Source: Polyangium fumosum (lineage in GTDB: Bacteria > Myxococcota_A > Polyangia > Polyangiales > Polyangiaceae). From it: DNA of 64,000 nt. Positions 24,377-33,973 of the stretch are shown piece after piece. The position numbers and the translations under genes are program-made. The stretch lies in assembly GCF_005144585.1 (NCBI RefSeq), contig NZ_SSMQ01000011.1, positions 124,001 through 188,000 of the forward strand, given 5' to 3'. Below the pieces are notes generated by a model. The model was not told the origin of the DNA. It ran no database searches and was given only the letters and a program-made list of their open reading frames with translations. Numbering within the stretch: the first letter of the stretch is position 1; every line of letters starts with the position of its first letter.

Positions 24377-25372
24377 ATGAGAGCGAGCCCCCCGCGCGCC
24401 CGGATTCTCGGCACTGGCCGGTACTTGCCTGCGCGTGTCGTCACGAACGACGAGATCGCTGCGCGCGCAGGAACCTCGGATGCTTGGCTCAAGGAGCACG
24501 TCGGCGTCGAGCGCCGTCACGTCGCGGCCGAGGGCGAGACGACGAGTGACATGGCCACGGCGGCGGCGCGTGCTGCGCTGGATGCGGCGGGGCTCTCGCC
24601 TGCGGATCTCGACCTCATCATCGTCGCGACCGTGAGCGGCGACAGCCCCATGCCGGCCACCGCGGCCACGGTGCAGCAGAAGCTCGGCACCGAGCTCGTC
24701 CCTTCCTTCGACCTCGCGGCTTCGCATGCGGGCTTCCTCTACGCGCTCGCCGTGGCGGAGCAGTCGATCTCCGCGGGCGCGACGCGCACGGCGCTCGTCG
24801 TCGGCGCGGACATGCTCTCGCGTCGCGTGGATCCCGAGGATCGGACGACGGCGGGGCTCTTCGGCGACGGCGCGGGCGCGGTGATCCTCGGCGCGGCGGG
24901 CGAGGATGGCCGCGGGATCCTCTCGATGCGGCTCGGCGCGGATGGCGCGATGGGCTCGCTCCTCTCGATTCCGGGCGGGGGGACGGGCGAGCCGATGACG
25001 CTGGAGCGGCTCGCGGCGAAGCGGAACAAGGTGCGTATGGAGGGGGCCGACCTGTTCCAGGTCAGCGTGAAGAAGCTCCAGGTCACGAGCATGGAGGCGC
25101 TGAAGGCGGCGGGGCTGCTCTCGGACAAGCTCGACTGGGTCATCCCGCAGCAGGCGAACCGCAGGATCGTGGATCGGATCGCCGAGCGGCTCGGGTATTC
25201 GCGCAGCAAGTTCATCGAGAACCTCGCCGACGTGGGCAACACGGGCGCGGCTTCGATTCCGATCGCGCTCGACGAGGCCGTGCGGGATGGCCGCGTAAAA
25301 CCCGGGCAAAACGTGCTGCTTTGCGCGCTCGGGGCCGGCATCACGTGGGCGGCGTCGATGGTTCGGATGTGA
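24377..25372 (+). CDS. KAS III (FabH-like) thiolase-fold protein lacking the catalytic Cys and His
   Basis: A 331-residue protein of normal FabH length with clear family blocks: GTGRYLPARVVTNDEIA, the GDGAGAVILG loop and the C-terminal NTGAASIPIAL. In FabH a Cys-His-Asn triad condenses acetyl-CoA with malonyl-ACP. Here the Cys position (AAACAGF in FabH) reads AASHAGF, with His117, and the HQAN histidine is Gln258 (IPQQAN); only Asn288 is kept. Codons are unambiguous (CAT at 24725, CAG at 25148). Condensation is therefore unlikely; an acyltransferase, binding or structural role is possible. The stop overlaps the next start by four bases (GTGA). Confidence 0.9.
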   Translation: MRASPPRARILGTGRYLPARVVTNDEIAARAGTSDAWLKEHVGVERRHVAAEGETTSDMATAAARAALDAAGLSPADLDLIIVATVSGDSPMPATAATVQQKLGTELVPSFDLAASHAGFLYALAVAEQSISAGATRTALVVGADMLSRRVDPEDRTTAGLFGDGAGAVILGAAGEDGRGILSMRLGADGAMGSLLSIPGGGTGEPMTLERLAAKRNKVRMEGADLFQVSVKKLQVTSMEALKAAGLLSDKLDWVIPQQANRRIVDRIAERLGYSRSKFIENLADVGNTGAASIPIALDEAVRDGRVKPGQNVLLCALGAGITWAASMVRM

Positions 25373-26430
25373 AACGTCGGTTCGGAAAGGCGCCGCTCGC
25401 GCTCGTCTCGGCCCTCGCGCTGAGCGCGCTCGTCTCGCTCGACGTCGGCTGCGGCGCGCCGCCGCGGGGTGTCGACTGGAACGGCAAGCGCCTGCCGGCC
25501 ATCGACATGCACCTGCACCCGGGCGACTGGGATCACGTCCCCGAGGACACGCGGAAGTTTTTGGCCTCGCGGTTTCCGTTTCCGATCGGGCTCGACGCGG
25601 AGGCGGCGGCGAAGGGCTCGCTCTTGCCGGAGAGCATCCTCGGCGAGATCGACGACGCGGGCATCTGGGGCGCGGGCCTCTTTGCCATCTATGCCCCGCG
25701 CACCGTGGGCGTCGCGTCGAACGAGCTCGTCGCCGAGGATCTCACGTTCGCCCCGGATCGCTTCTTCGGGCTCGCGTCTTTGCGGGTCGACCGGTGGACG
25801 ACCGATCGCGACGCGGAGCTCGATCGATTGAAGAGCACGCTCTCGCGGCCGGGGTTCGTCGGGATCAAGCTGGCCCACGCGCACCAGCATTTTCGGATGG
25901 ATGATCCGGCGTTTTTCCCGATCTACGAGGTCGGGGCCTCCCTGGGCAAGCCGCTCTACCTGCACACGGGGACGAGCCCGTTCCCGGGGACGTCGCAGGA
26001 GCCGGCCTATACGGACCCGACGTACCTGGAGACGGCGATCCAGCAATTCCCCGCCGCCACGTTCATCCTCGGGCACCTCGGCTACGATTTCGAGCAGAAG
26101 CGCCACGCGGGCCTCGAAACGTGCATTCGGCTGGCGAAGACGTACCCCAACGTGTTCCTCGAACCTTCGGCGCTCGGCTCTGCGTCGTCGGATCCGACGG
26201 GCGCGAACTTGAAGGAAGCCATGCGTCGCATGCGCGAGGCCGGGATCACGGACCGCGTGGTGTATGGCAGCGACGGGCCGCAGAGCCCGGGGTTCGTGAA
26301 GGGATACCTCGAACGAACGGTCGCCGCGATGAAGGACGCCGGATACACGGAGCAGGAAGCGGCCGCCGTCCTCGCGGGGAACTTTGCGCGCGTGTTCGGC
26401 GTGACGGTGCCCGCGGAGGCGGCCGAATGA
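25369..26430 (+). CDS. Lipoprotein amidohydrolase (Amidohydro_2, TIM-barrel type)
   Basis: A 353-residue protein with a signal peptide and lipobox (LSALVSLDVGCGAPP), so the enzyme would be membrane-anchored outside the cytoplasm, which is unusual for this superfamily. Metal-binding motifs appear in order: AIDMHLHPGD (the HxH pair), GIKLAHAHQHF, LYLHTG, FILGHLGYDF and the C-terminal VYGSDGP with the catalytic Asp. Members hydrolyse or decarboxylate small cyclic or aromatic acids; the substrate is unknown. The GTG start overlaps the KAS III-like stop, and its own stop overlaps the next ATG, so at least four genes are translationally linked. Confidence 0.9.
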   Translation: MKRRFGKAPLALVSALALSALVSLDVGCGAPPRGVDWNGKRLPAIDMHLHPGDWDHVPEDTRKFLASRFPFPIGLDAEAAAKGSLLPESILGEIDDAGIWGAGLFAIYAPRTVGVASNELVAEDLTFAPDRFFGLASLRVDRWTTDRDAELDRLKSTLSRPGFVGIKLAHAHQHFRMDDPAFFPIYEVGASLGKPLYLHTGTSPFPGTSQEPAYTDPTYLETAIQQFPAATFILGHLGYDFEQKRHAGLETCIRLAKTYPNVFLEPSALGSASSDPTGANLKEAMRRMREAGITDRVVYGSDGPQSPGFVKGYLERTVAAMKDAGYTEQEAAAVLAGNFARVFGVTVPAEAAE

Positions 26431-27098
26431 ACGTGCGCTTTGGCGTGACGTTCGGAGGCTGCGTGATCGCCACTCTCCTGGGCGCCTCCGAGGCCGCCGC
26501 TGCGGAGCCGAGGACGCCCTTTCCAGCGCACGCCGCGCTCGACGCCGTGGGCGGGAGCCCGGCGAAAGGGGCGTACGTCCTGTCGGCGCAAGGCGGCTGG
26601 CCGTTTTCGTTCCTGCGCGCGCAGGTGGGGTTGTCGGACCGGATCACCCTGCAAAGCGAGCTCGAATCGGCCGTCGGGCGCCGGTATCGCCCGATGCTGG
26701 GGATCGGCGTGCGCCTCGCCGAGGCGACGCACGTGCGCCTGACGGGCGAGTTCCTCGCCGGCTGGCTCTTCCAGCGCAGCGAGGAATACCGGCGCGGCCC
26801 GAACGGCGAGCTCCGGTTTCGCCTCGCCATTCCGGTGCGCCGGTTCGTCCCGTACCTCGTGCTCGGCACGCGCCACGCCTTTTTGCCGGATCTGCTGACG
26901 ATCGAGCGCGCCTCGGGCACGGAGACGAGCTGGTCTTTGCGGCATGAGTGGACGCCCTGGGCCACGCTGGGGCTCGGGTTCGCGATATCGCGGGGGATCG
27001 GGCTCGACCTCGGCATCAACTACGGCTGGGTCGGCGCGCCGGATACGATCGCGCTGCCCGGCGTGCACCTCGGCTTGCATTTCGGAGGGGATCGATGA
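26427..27098 (+). CDS. Predicted outer-membrane beta-barrel protein
   Basis: A 223-residue protein with a cleavable signal peptide (VTFGGCVIATLLGASEAAAA). The rest alternates polar and hydrophobic residues in about ten strands (AYVLSAQGGWPFSF, ITLQSELESAVG, YRPMLGIGVRL, VRLTGEFLAGWLF) and ends in an aromatic/hydrophobic strand (GVHLGLHFGG), features of a small outer-membrane barrel. No family is named. It overlaps both neighbours by four bases (ATGA), linking it to the amidohydrolase lipoprotein and the small lipoprotein after it; the trio could form a surface-exposed complex (inference). Confidence 0.82.
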   Translation: MNVRFGVTFGGCVIATLLGASEAAAAEPRTPFPAHAALDAVGGSPAKGAYVLSAQGGWPFSFLRAQVGLSDRITLQSELESAVGRRYRPMLGIGVRLAEATHVRLTGEFLAGWLFQRSEEYRRGPNGELRFRLAIPVRRFVPYLVLGTRHAFLPDLLTIERASGTETSWSLRHEWTPWATLGLGFAISRGIGLDLGINYGWVGAPDTIALPGVHLGLHFGGDR

Positions 27099-27544
27099 GC
27101 CGGGCCCGCTTCGTTTTCGCCGGTGCCCTCGGGGTCGTGCTCGCGGGGTGCGTCAACGAGGAGACGCGCCTCTACGAAATCGAGCTCGACGGGAAGGTCG
27201 CCGTGCCGGACGGCGCGCCGAGCGCGGGCGCCGTGCACCTCGCGTTCCACGTGGCGAAGACGTTCGGCGAGGGCGACCTCGAACATCCGCTCGGCGTCTT
27301 CGAAACGCGCACGGTGGCCGGCGTGGGGCCGGTGCGCGAGACCGTGCTGTATCCGCTCGACGAGGGGGAGGGGCTCGTCGTGTACGGCTGGCTCGACAGC
27401 GATGGAGACGGCGTCCATTGCGCGCCCGGGCAAACCGAGGAGCCAGCGGGGCTCGTGAAGGTCGCGGGGTTCCCGGCGCACGCGCTTTCGTTTTCGCTCA
27501 CGCTCCGCGCGCCGTGTGTGGGACCGGAATCGCTGTATCCTTGA
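27095..27544 (+). CDS. Small lipoprotein
   Basis: A 149-residue protein with signal peptide and lipobox (FVFAGALGVVLAGC). The mature part looks like one beta-sandwich: LYEIELDGKVAVPDGAPSAGAVHLAFHVA, ETVLYPLDEGEGLVVYGWLDSDGDG, then a VKVAGFPAHALSFSLTL strand. A DSDGDG stretch may bind Ca2+. No family assigned. It is the last member of the overlapping run that starts at 24377; the large helical gene begins after a four-base gap and may be read through. Confidence 0.82.
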   Translation: MSRARFVFAGALGVVLAGCVNEETRLYEIELDGKVAVPDGAPSAGAVHLAFHVAKTFGEGDLEHPLGVFETRTVAGVGPVRETVLYPLDEGEGLVVYGWLDSDGDGVHCAPGQTEEPAGLVKVAGFPAHALSFSLTLRAPCVGPESLYP

Positions 27545-27548
27545 GCGG

Positions 27549-30182
27549 ATGTCCGACGGACCCAAGCCGAAGCGTGATGTGCTCGATCCCGCGCTGGCCT
27601 CGCGTTTCGCCTGGCGCATGGCGCCGCCGCCCGAGGCGCCGCCCCCGCAGGCCGAGGCCCCGCCTGCGCCGAAGCTCGACCCGGCAGCCTCGGAGGGCTT
27701 CGCCGAGCGCGCGGCGCAGGTCTGCGAGGAGCTCGCGAAGGACGTGCGGAAAACGTGGGCGCTCGGTTCTCCCGCGGCGCAGGCCGCCGCCACCGAGCGC
27801 TTGAAGCGCTTCGCGCGGCGGATCGGCTTTCAGATCCTCGGCATGACCCGGCATCCGCTGGAGGCCGTCCGCTTGCTTCGGCTGATCGCCCGTCACATCG
27901 AGGCCACGCCGTTCCGCAAGGCCGACATGCTCCAGCTCGCGTGGCTGCCCATCCCGGAGCGCCACCCCGAGGTGGTCGAGCTGATCGTCGAGGCCGCGCG
28001 CACCGGCGACAAGAACTTCGCGTTCGTCCTCGATCGCACCGTGGCCGAGAAGGCGTTCGAAGGTCGTTACCCCGAGCTCGGCGTGCGGCTCGCGGAGCTC
28101 GCCGATACGTCGCGCGTGTGGGACGTCCGCGCGCTCGCGATCCGATGGCTCTCGCTCGACGATTATCCGGCGGCGATCCCTTCGTTACGCCGCGCCCTCC
28201 GGATGCCGCACGCGCGCCTGCGGTATTATTCGCTCTTCATCCTCGTGCAGATGAAGGGATGGACGCAGCGCGAGGAAGACGTGCTCTGGCTGCTCGAGGA
28301 CGCCGTGCGCCACCCGCTCGACCGCGGCGCCGGGATGAGCGCCTATGATCGCGTCGGCGATTACGAGGAGGCGCTGATCGACGCGCTCCGGGTGGCGCCC
28401 CCGGCGGAAGGGTGGAAGCCGCTCGAGGTCATCGTCGAGGGCGGCGGTGCGCACATCTCCCAGGACCGACCCGGGCTCGACGCCGATTGGGCGCTCAAGG
28501 CGCTCGCCGCCGGGTATCCGGAGCGGGCCGTCGCCCGGGTCGATCGTGTGCTCGCCGATCCGAGCGGCATTCGTCGCTTCGCCGCGATCGGCGCGCTCGC
28601 GCTCTTGCCGGAGGATCTCGCGCGCCCACGGCTCATCGAGGCGGCCGGGTGCTGCGAGCACAACCTCGTCGAGCGCGTGAAGGGGATCTGGTTCGAGCGG
28701 TTCGGGGGCGCGCTGCCGGTGTCGCCCCTCGCCGGGGTGCCCGTGTTCCTGCTCGACGGTCCGCCGAGCGAGCGGTTTTTCGCGTGCCTGACCGTGCTCC
28801 GCGGCGCCTCGCAGGAGGCGCGCTTCACGATGGTGGACGCGCTGCTCGTCGAGGCGCCCGAGACGAGCGCTCCGCCCGCGCAGCTCTCTTCGTCGCAGCG
28901 TGAAGCGCTCGCCTTGCTTCTTCTCACGTTGCGCATGTCCGGCACGCTCTACAAGCACCCGACGCTGAGCAACCTGGGGGAGGGCGACTGGGCCAAGCTG
29001 CTGCTCCGGCGCTTCGGCGCGCCCGCGTTCGAGGGGCTCGCGAACCTCGCGGAGGCGCCGGCCCTCGCGGGGGTCAGCCGCGGCTGGCTCGACGCGCTGA
29101 CCAGCGTGGCGCGGGAAGGGATGCTCGGCGCAGAGCAGCGCGAGCGGCTGCGTAGCATCGCGCGCGCGGCGCTCGCGTCGCCCGCGTGGGACAACACGTC
29201 TTCGCCGCTCATCACGCTCTCGGTCGTGGGGGCGCCGCAGGCGTGCGTGGAGCAGCTCTGGTCGATCCTGATCAAGCCGGACGACCCCACGGACGCGCGG
29301 AGCGAGGGAGTGCGGTCGAACGCGGATGCGTCGCGATGGGCGTCGATCGTGCTGCGCGACGTGACCGACGCTCCGTGGCTCGACGCGCGGATCGCAGCGA
29401 TGGCGAGGGAGGCGTTCCAGCAGAGGCGCTTCGATCTCTTCGAGCGGCTGATGTACCTCGGATCGGAGCGAAAGGCACAGGAGGTGCTGGACGTCGCGCC
29501 GGCCGTCCTGTCCGCCTACGACGGTGATCCCGAGGCGTTCGACGCGGTCTTCCAAGCCGCCTCGGCGCTCATGCAGGCCAAGCGCCTCGACGACGCGTGG
29601 ATCCTGTCCGCGCTCGCGGAGCCCGAGGGGCCGCTGTTCGCCGTCGCCGCGAGCCTCGTCCGCAAGTCCTCGCCTGCGCCGGTGTTCGAAGCGCTCACGC
29701 GCGCGCTCGGCTCGACCGCGCGGGGCGGCGCATCGGCGGCCGAAGCGGCGCACGTGCTGGTCTTGCAGGAGATCCTCGCGGGGGATGACGCGCGGCTCTC
29801 GGGCATCCTGGATCGAGCCCCGGCCCGTGCGCGTGCCGCGCTCTGCGGCGCGCTCCTCGACAACGAGGTCCCGCTCGCGAGCTACCGAGAGCACGTCGCC
29901 GCGTGCCTGATCTCGCCTGATCCACGGGTCGCCCAGGAGCTCCACGATCCCTTGTGGCTCCGCAAGCCGGACGGGATGGAGGAGCTGTTCGAAGAGGTCC
30001 TGCCGCGGGTGCAAGTGGAGGACACGCGCGACTTCCTGCTCTACCTCCTCCGCGCGCCGAACGAGGCCGCGAAGTACTGGGTCGACGGGGGCGACGACGA
30101 GGACGAGGACGAGGACGCCTGGGACGACGAGGACGAAGACGAAGACGAGGACGACTGGGAGGACGAGGACGCGTCCTCCTGA
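27549..30182 (+). CDS. Large alpha-helical (HEAT-like) protein with acidic tail
   Basis: An 877-residue soluble protein. After a Pro/Ala-rich leader (residues 15-45), the sequence is almost entirely helical, with repeated pairs of about 35-45 residues (for example VWDVRALAIRWLSLDDYPAAIPSLRRALRMPHARLRYYSLFILVQM), reminiscent of HEAT/armadillo solenoids. The last 30 residues are nearly all Asp and Glu with a few Trp. Solenoids like this scaffold other proteins, and the acidic tail could bind basic partners. No catalytic motif is seen. It is convergent with mfd, whose stop lies seven bases away. Confidence 0.82.
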   Translation: MSDGPKPKRDVLDPALASRFAWRMAPPPEAPPPQAEAPPAPKLDPAASEGFAERAAQVCEELAKDVRKTWALGSPAAQAAATERLKRFARRIGFQILGMTRHPLEAVRLLRLIARHIEATPFRKADMLQLAWLPIPERHPEVVELIVEAARTGDKNFAFVLDRTVAEKAFEGRYPELGVRLAELADTSRVWDVRALAIRWLSLDDYPAAIPSLRRALRMPHARLRYYSLFILVQMKGWTQREEDVLWLLEDAVRHPLDRGAGMSAYDRVGDYEEALIDALRVAPPAEGWKPLEVIVEGGGAHISQDRPGLDADWALKALAAGYPERAVARVDRVLADPSGIRRFAAIGALALLPEDLARPRLIEAAGCCEHNLVERVKGIWFERFGGALPVSPLAGVPVFLLDGPPSERFFACLTVLRGASQEARFTMVDALLVEAPETSAPPAQLSSSQREALALLLLTLRMSGTLYKHPTLSNLGEGDWAKLLLRRFGAPAFEGLANLAEAPALAGVSRGWLDALTSVAREGMLGAEQRERLRSIARAALASPAWDNTSSPLITLSVVGAPQACVEQLWSILIKPDDPTDARSEGVRSNADASRWASIVLRDVTDAPWLDARIAAMAREAFQQRRFDLFERLMYLGSERKAQEVLDVAPAVLSAYDGDPEAFDAVFQAASALMQAKRLDDAWILSALAEPEGPLFAVAASLVRKSSPAPVFEALTRALGSTARGGASAAEAAHVLVLQEILAGDDARLSGILDRAPARARAALCGALLDNEVPLASYREHVAACLISPDPRVAQELHDPLWLRKPDGMEELFEEVLPRVQVEDTRDFLLYLLRAPNEAAKYWVDGGDDEDEDEDAWDDEDEDEDEDDWEDEDASS

Positions 30183-30188
30183 CGTGCG

Positions 30189-33100
30189 TTACGCCCCCGC
30201 CTTCATGCACGACGCGAGCTCCGCGAGGAGTTTGTCCGTCGCTTCGAGCCCGCTCGCGAAGACCTCCGTGTCCCGCGTCCTCCTCGACAAACGCATGTCC
30301 GGCGAGAGCTTGTACGGCGAGCCCTTGGGCTGCACGAGCTTCATCACCTTCGCGGGATCGAGCGGCGTGTCGTCGCGCAGGTGCAGCGTCACGCCCTTCG
30401 CCGTCGCCTCGCACGCGAGCGCGCGGAGCTTGCGGAGCTCGGTCTTGAGGCTCATCAGGTGCACGAGCCTTCGCGCCTCGATCGGCGGCGAGCCGAAGCG
30501 ATCCTCCATCTCGTTCGCGAGATCCTGCACCTCGTCCGGGCTCGACGCGCTCGCGAGGCGTTTGTAGAAGGACAACCGCACGCCGACGTCGGACACGTAG
30601 TCCTCGGGCAAGAGCGCGTCCGCGTCGAAGGCGAGCTCGGGATCGACCTCGTGCACCACGGGCTCGCCCTGGAGCTCGTGCACGGCCTCGTCGAGCATCT
30701 GGCAGAAGAGCTCGAAGCCGACCTGCGCCACGTTGCCGCTCTGCTCGGCGCCGAGGATGTCGCCCGAGCCGCGGAGTTCAAGATCGAGCGAGGCGATCTG
30801 GAAGCCCGAGCCGAGCTCGGTGTGCCGCTCCAGCGCCTCGATGCGCGAGCGGGACTCGTCGGTCATCGCGTTCGCGGGCGGGACGACGAGGTAACAATAC
30901 GCGCGCTCCTTCGAGCGGCCCACGCGGCCGCGGAGCTGGTAGAGCTGCGAGAGGCCGAACATGTCGGCGCGATCGACGATCATCGTGTTCGCGCGCGGGA
31001 TGTCGAGGCCGCTCTCGATGATCGCCGTCGAGCAGAGGATGTCGTAACGGCCCTCGACGAAGTCGAGCATCGCCTGCTCCAGCGTGGTCTCGCTCATCTG
31101 CCCGTGCGCGATCGTGATGCGCGCCGAGGGGACGAGCTCCTGGAGCCGCGCGGCCCGCTCGTAGAGGCCCTCGACGCGGTTGTACACGTAAAACACCTGC
31201 CCGCCGCGGCCGAGCTCGCGCAGGGCGGCTTCGCGCAGGACGTTCTCGTCGTGCCGCGTGACGATGGTCCGGATCGCGCGGCGCTCCGCGGGCGGCGTCG
31301 TGATGATGGACATGTCGCGCAGCCCCGTGACGGCCATCTGGAGCGTGCGCGGGATCGGCGTCGCCGTGAGCGTGAGGACGTCGACGTTCGTCTTCAGCGC
31401 CTTGATGCGCTCCTTGTGCGTCACGCCGAACCGCTGCTCCTCGTCCACGACGAGCAGGCCGAGCTTCTTGAAGTGGACATCCTTGGAGAGCAAACGATGC
31501 GTGCCGATGACGACGTCGACCTTGCCGTCGCGTAGGCCGCGCGTGGTCTCGTCTTGCTCCTTGTTCGACTGGAAGCGCGACATGGCCCGGACTTCGAGCG
31601 CGTACGGGCTCATGCGGGCCTTGAAGTTCAGGTAGTGCTGCTGCGCGAGCACGGTCGTCGGGCAGAGGACGGCGACCTGGCGGCCCGAGGCGGCCACGCG
31701 GAAGGCGGCGCGGATCGCGACCTCGGTCTTGCCGAAGCCGACGTCGCCGCAGACGAGGCGATCCATCGGGCGCGCGGCTTCGAGATCGGAGGAGACCTCG
31801 CCGATCGCGCGGGCCTGATCGGGCGTCTCGTCGAAGGGGAAGGTCGCCTCGAACGCGGCGTAGTCGTCGTCGGGCGGCGCCGTGGGCTCGCCGATCGCGC
31901 TCCTTCGCTCGGCGTAGAGGCGGAGCAGCTCGTCCGCCATCTTGCGGAGGCTTTTCTCGACTTTGGCTTTCGTCTTGGCGAACGTTTGTCCGCCGAGCCG
32001 GTCGAGCTTGGGCGTGCCCTCGCCGCCCTGAAACTTCTGGATCTGGTTCAGGCGGTAGACGGGCAGGTAGAGTTTGTCGCCGCCCGCGTACTCGACCGTG
32101 ATGAGGTCGACGACCATGCCGCCGACCTGTTTGTGCACGAGCCCGTGGTAGCGGCCAATGCCGTGATCGGCGTGCACGACGTAGTCGCCGACGGAGAGGT
32201 TGCGCAGGTCTTCGAGGAAGGGCCGCGCCGAGGCCTTGGTGTCCTTACCGCCCCGCGCGGCGCGTCGATGCGCGCGGGCGCCGAAGATCTCTTCCTCGGT
32301 GACGAGCGCGAGGAGCTCGGCCGGCGCGACGACGCCTCGCGCGAGCGCACCTCGCACGACGAGCGCGGTGCGCGCGGCCTCGGGAGCTTGCTCGTCGAGG
32401 ATCGCGGGGTCGAACGCGCCGAGGCGGGCGCGGACGCGGACGCCCTGGTGGCGCAGGAGCGTGACGAGGCGCTCGACCTGCGTCTCCGCGCGCGCCGCGA
32501 CGACGACACGCATGCCGTGCTCCTGCCAAGCGAGGATGCGGCGCACGAGCGGATCGAGCGCGCCGGTTTTGCCCCGGGAAGCACGCGCGGCCTTGATGGC
32601 GCGTTCGAGGTCGCCCTGATCGAAGGTGGCGAGCGAAGGTGCCTCCTCCGGCGCGACCTCGAAGCGCTCGAGGGAAGCAGGATCCGGCGCGTCTCCGGCG
32701 ATCCCGGTCCGATGGAGCGCGATGTGCGTGCGGCCCTCGATCCACGCGGCGATGCCGCCCTCGGTCTCGTAAAACGCGTCGAGCGGGAAGTGCGCGTCGC
32801 GCGACTTGTGGGCGAGATCGGCCAGGGCGCGGCCGAGCTCGTCGCGCAAGGATCGCGTGATCGCCGCGGGATCTTCGAGCACGACGATGGCGTCGTCGGG
32901 CAGGTACGAGGCGAGCGGAGCGAGGTCGAGGTACGCCGGGAGGAACCCTTCGGCCCCGAAGAACGTGCGACCACTCGTGACGTCGTCGACGAGGGCGCGC
33001 GCCTTCACCGAGGGTAGATCGACCGCGTCACACGCGGCCCGCGCGCGCTCGCGGGCGCGGGACTCGTTCTCGGGCGTGAGCACGGCCTCGCGCGCCTGCG

Positions 33101-33938
33101 GGAGCCAGACCTCCTTGATGTCGGCGATCGTCTTCTGTCCTTCGGGGTCAAACGATTTGATCCCCATGACGAGGTCGCCGTAGAACTCGATGCGCGCGGG
33201 AAAACTCGCGTTCGGGGGCCAGACGTCGAGCAGGGCGCCACGCACGGCGAAGGTGCCGGGGTCCTCGACGAGGGGGCTCCGGACGTAGCCGGCCTGCGCG
33301 AGCCTGCGGATCAAGGCGTCCCGCTCGATCTCCTGCTCGGTCACGACGAGCTCGGCGTGTTCGAGGACCTCCGGCTGCGGGACGACCTTGCGGGCGAGGG
33401 CGGAGACGGGACAGACGAGCGCGCGCCAAGGCAGATCCACGGCGAGGTGGAAGAGCGCGGCGAGGCGGGCCTCGGCGCCGCGGCGATCGGGGTTCACGTC
33501 GGCGTAGGGGCTCGACTCGTTCGGCGGGAAGAGCAGGACCTCGCCGAGCGTGGTCTTGCCCGCGTCCGGCTCCTCGGCATCCGCGCCGGCGAGGAGGAAC
33601 GAAGCGTCGGCGTGGAGGGCGCGCGCGGCTTCGAGATCGGCCGTGACGGCGATGATCTTTCGGCGCGTCGTTTTCGCGAGGGCGCGGAGGACGAGCGCGG
33701 TGGCGCCGCCCGCGACGGAGACGACGTGGATCGTGGGGCCCTTCGCGCCGAGGATGCGCGTGGCGAGATCCCGCGTGGTGGTGATCGGGCGATCGAGCGG
33801 GAGCTCGTAGGAGGGGAGGGGCTCGACCGGCGTTATTTCGGGGCGATCGAGCTCGACGTCGAGGGCCTCGACACCGGCGATCTCGCCGAGGGAAGCGCGG
33901 AGCTCTGCGCCTCTGGTTGCCTTTTCGGTCGCGGGCAT
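30189..33938 (-). CDS. mfd: Transcription-repair coupling factor
   Basis: A 1249-residue Mfd, slightly longer than E. coli Mfd (1148). It removes RNA polymerase stalled at DNA lesions and recruits UvrA. Domains in order: UvrB-like N-terminal region (residues 1-470), RNA-polymerase-interacting domain beginning with SVGDYVVHADHGIGRYHGL (about 586), then a RecG-like translocase with Walker A GDVGFGKTE (about 734) and the DEEQ box VVDEEQRFG (about 832), and the C-terminal autoinhibitory TRCF domain. The ATG at 33938 was chosen because the 52 residues upstream in frame are poor and would leave only a short gap to the next gene. The extra length lies mostly in the N-terminal third. Confidence 0.97.
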   Translation of the reverse strand: MPATEKATRGAELRASLGEIAGVEALDVELDRPEITPVEPLPSYELPLDRPITTTRDLATRILGAKGPTIHVVSVAGGATALVLRALAKTTRRKIIAVTADLEAARALHADASFLLAGADAEEPDAGKTTLGEVLLFPPNESSPYADVNPDRRGAEARLAALFHLAVDLPWRALVCPVSALARKVVPQPEVLEHAELVVTEQEIERDALIRRLAQAGYVRSPLVEDPGTFAVRGALLDVWPPNASFPARIEFYGDLVMGIKSFDPEGQKTIADIKEVWLPQAREAVLTPENESRARERARAACDAVDLPSVKARALVDDVTSGRTFFGAEGFLPAYLDLAPLASYLPDDAIVVLEDPAAITRSLRDELGRALADLAHKSRDAHFPLDAFYETEGGIAAWIEGRTHIALHRTGIAGDAPDPASLERFEVAPEEAPSLATFDQGDLERAIKAARASRGKTGALDPLVRRILAWQEHGMRVVVAARAETQVERLVTLLRHQGVRVRARLGAFDPAILDEQAPEAARTALVVRGALARGVVAPAELLALVTEEEIFGARAHRRAARGGKDTKASARPFLEDLRNLSVGDYVVHADHGIGRYHGLVHKQVGGMVVDLITVEYAGGDKLYLPVYRLNQIQKFQGGEGTPKLDRLGGQTFAKTKAKVEKSLRKMADELLRLYAERRSAIGEPTAPPDDDYAAFEATFPFDETPDQARAIGEVSSDLEAARPMDRLVCGDVGFGKTEVAIRAAFRVAASGRQVAVLCPTTVLAQQHYLNFKARMSPYALEVRAMSRFQSNKEQDETTRGLRDGKVDVVIGTHRLLSKDVHFKKLGLLVVDEEQRFGVTHKERIKALKTNVDVLTLTATPIPRTLQMAVTGLRDMSIITTPPAERRAIRTIVTRHDENVLREAALRELGRGGQVFYVYNRVEGLYERAARLQELVPSARITIAHGQMSETTLEQAMLDFVEGRYDILCSTAIIESGLDIPRANTMIVDRADMFGLSQLYQLRGRVGRSKERAYCYLVVPPANAMTDESRSRIEALERHTELGSGFQIASLDLELRGSGDILGAEQSGNVAQVGFELFCQMLDEAVHELQGEPVVHEVDPELAFDADALLPEDYVSDVGVRLSFYKRLASASSPDEVQDLANEMEDRFGSPPIEARRLVHLMSLKTELRKLRALACEATAKGVTLHLRDDTPLDPAKVMKLVQPKGSPYKLSPDMRLSRRTRDTEVFASGLEATDKLLAELASCMKAGA

Positions 33939-33973
33939 CGTTCGCCGCGGGTGTAGCACGAAGCGTGCGGGAA

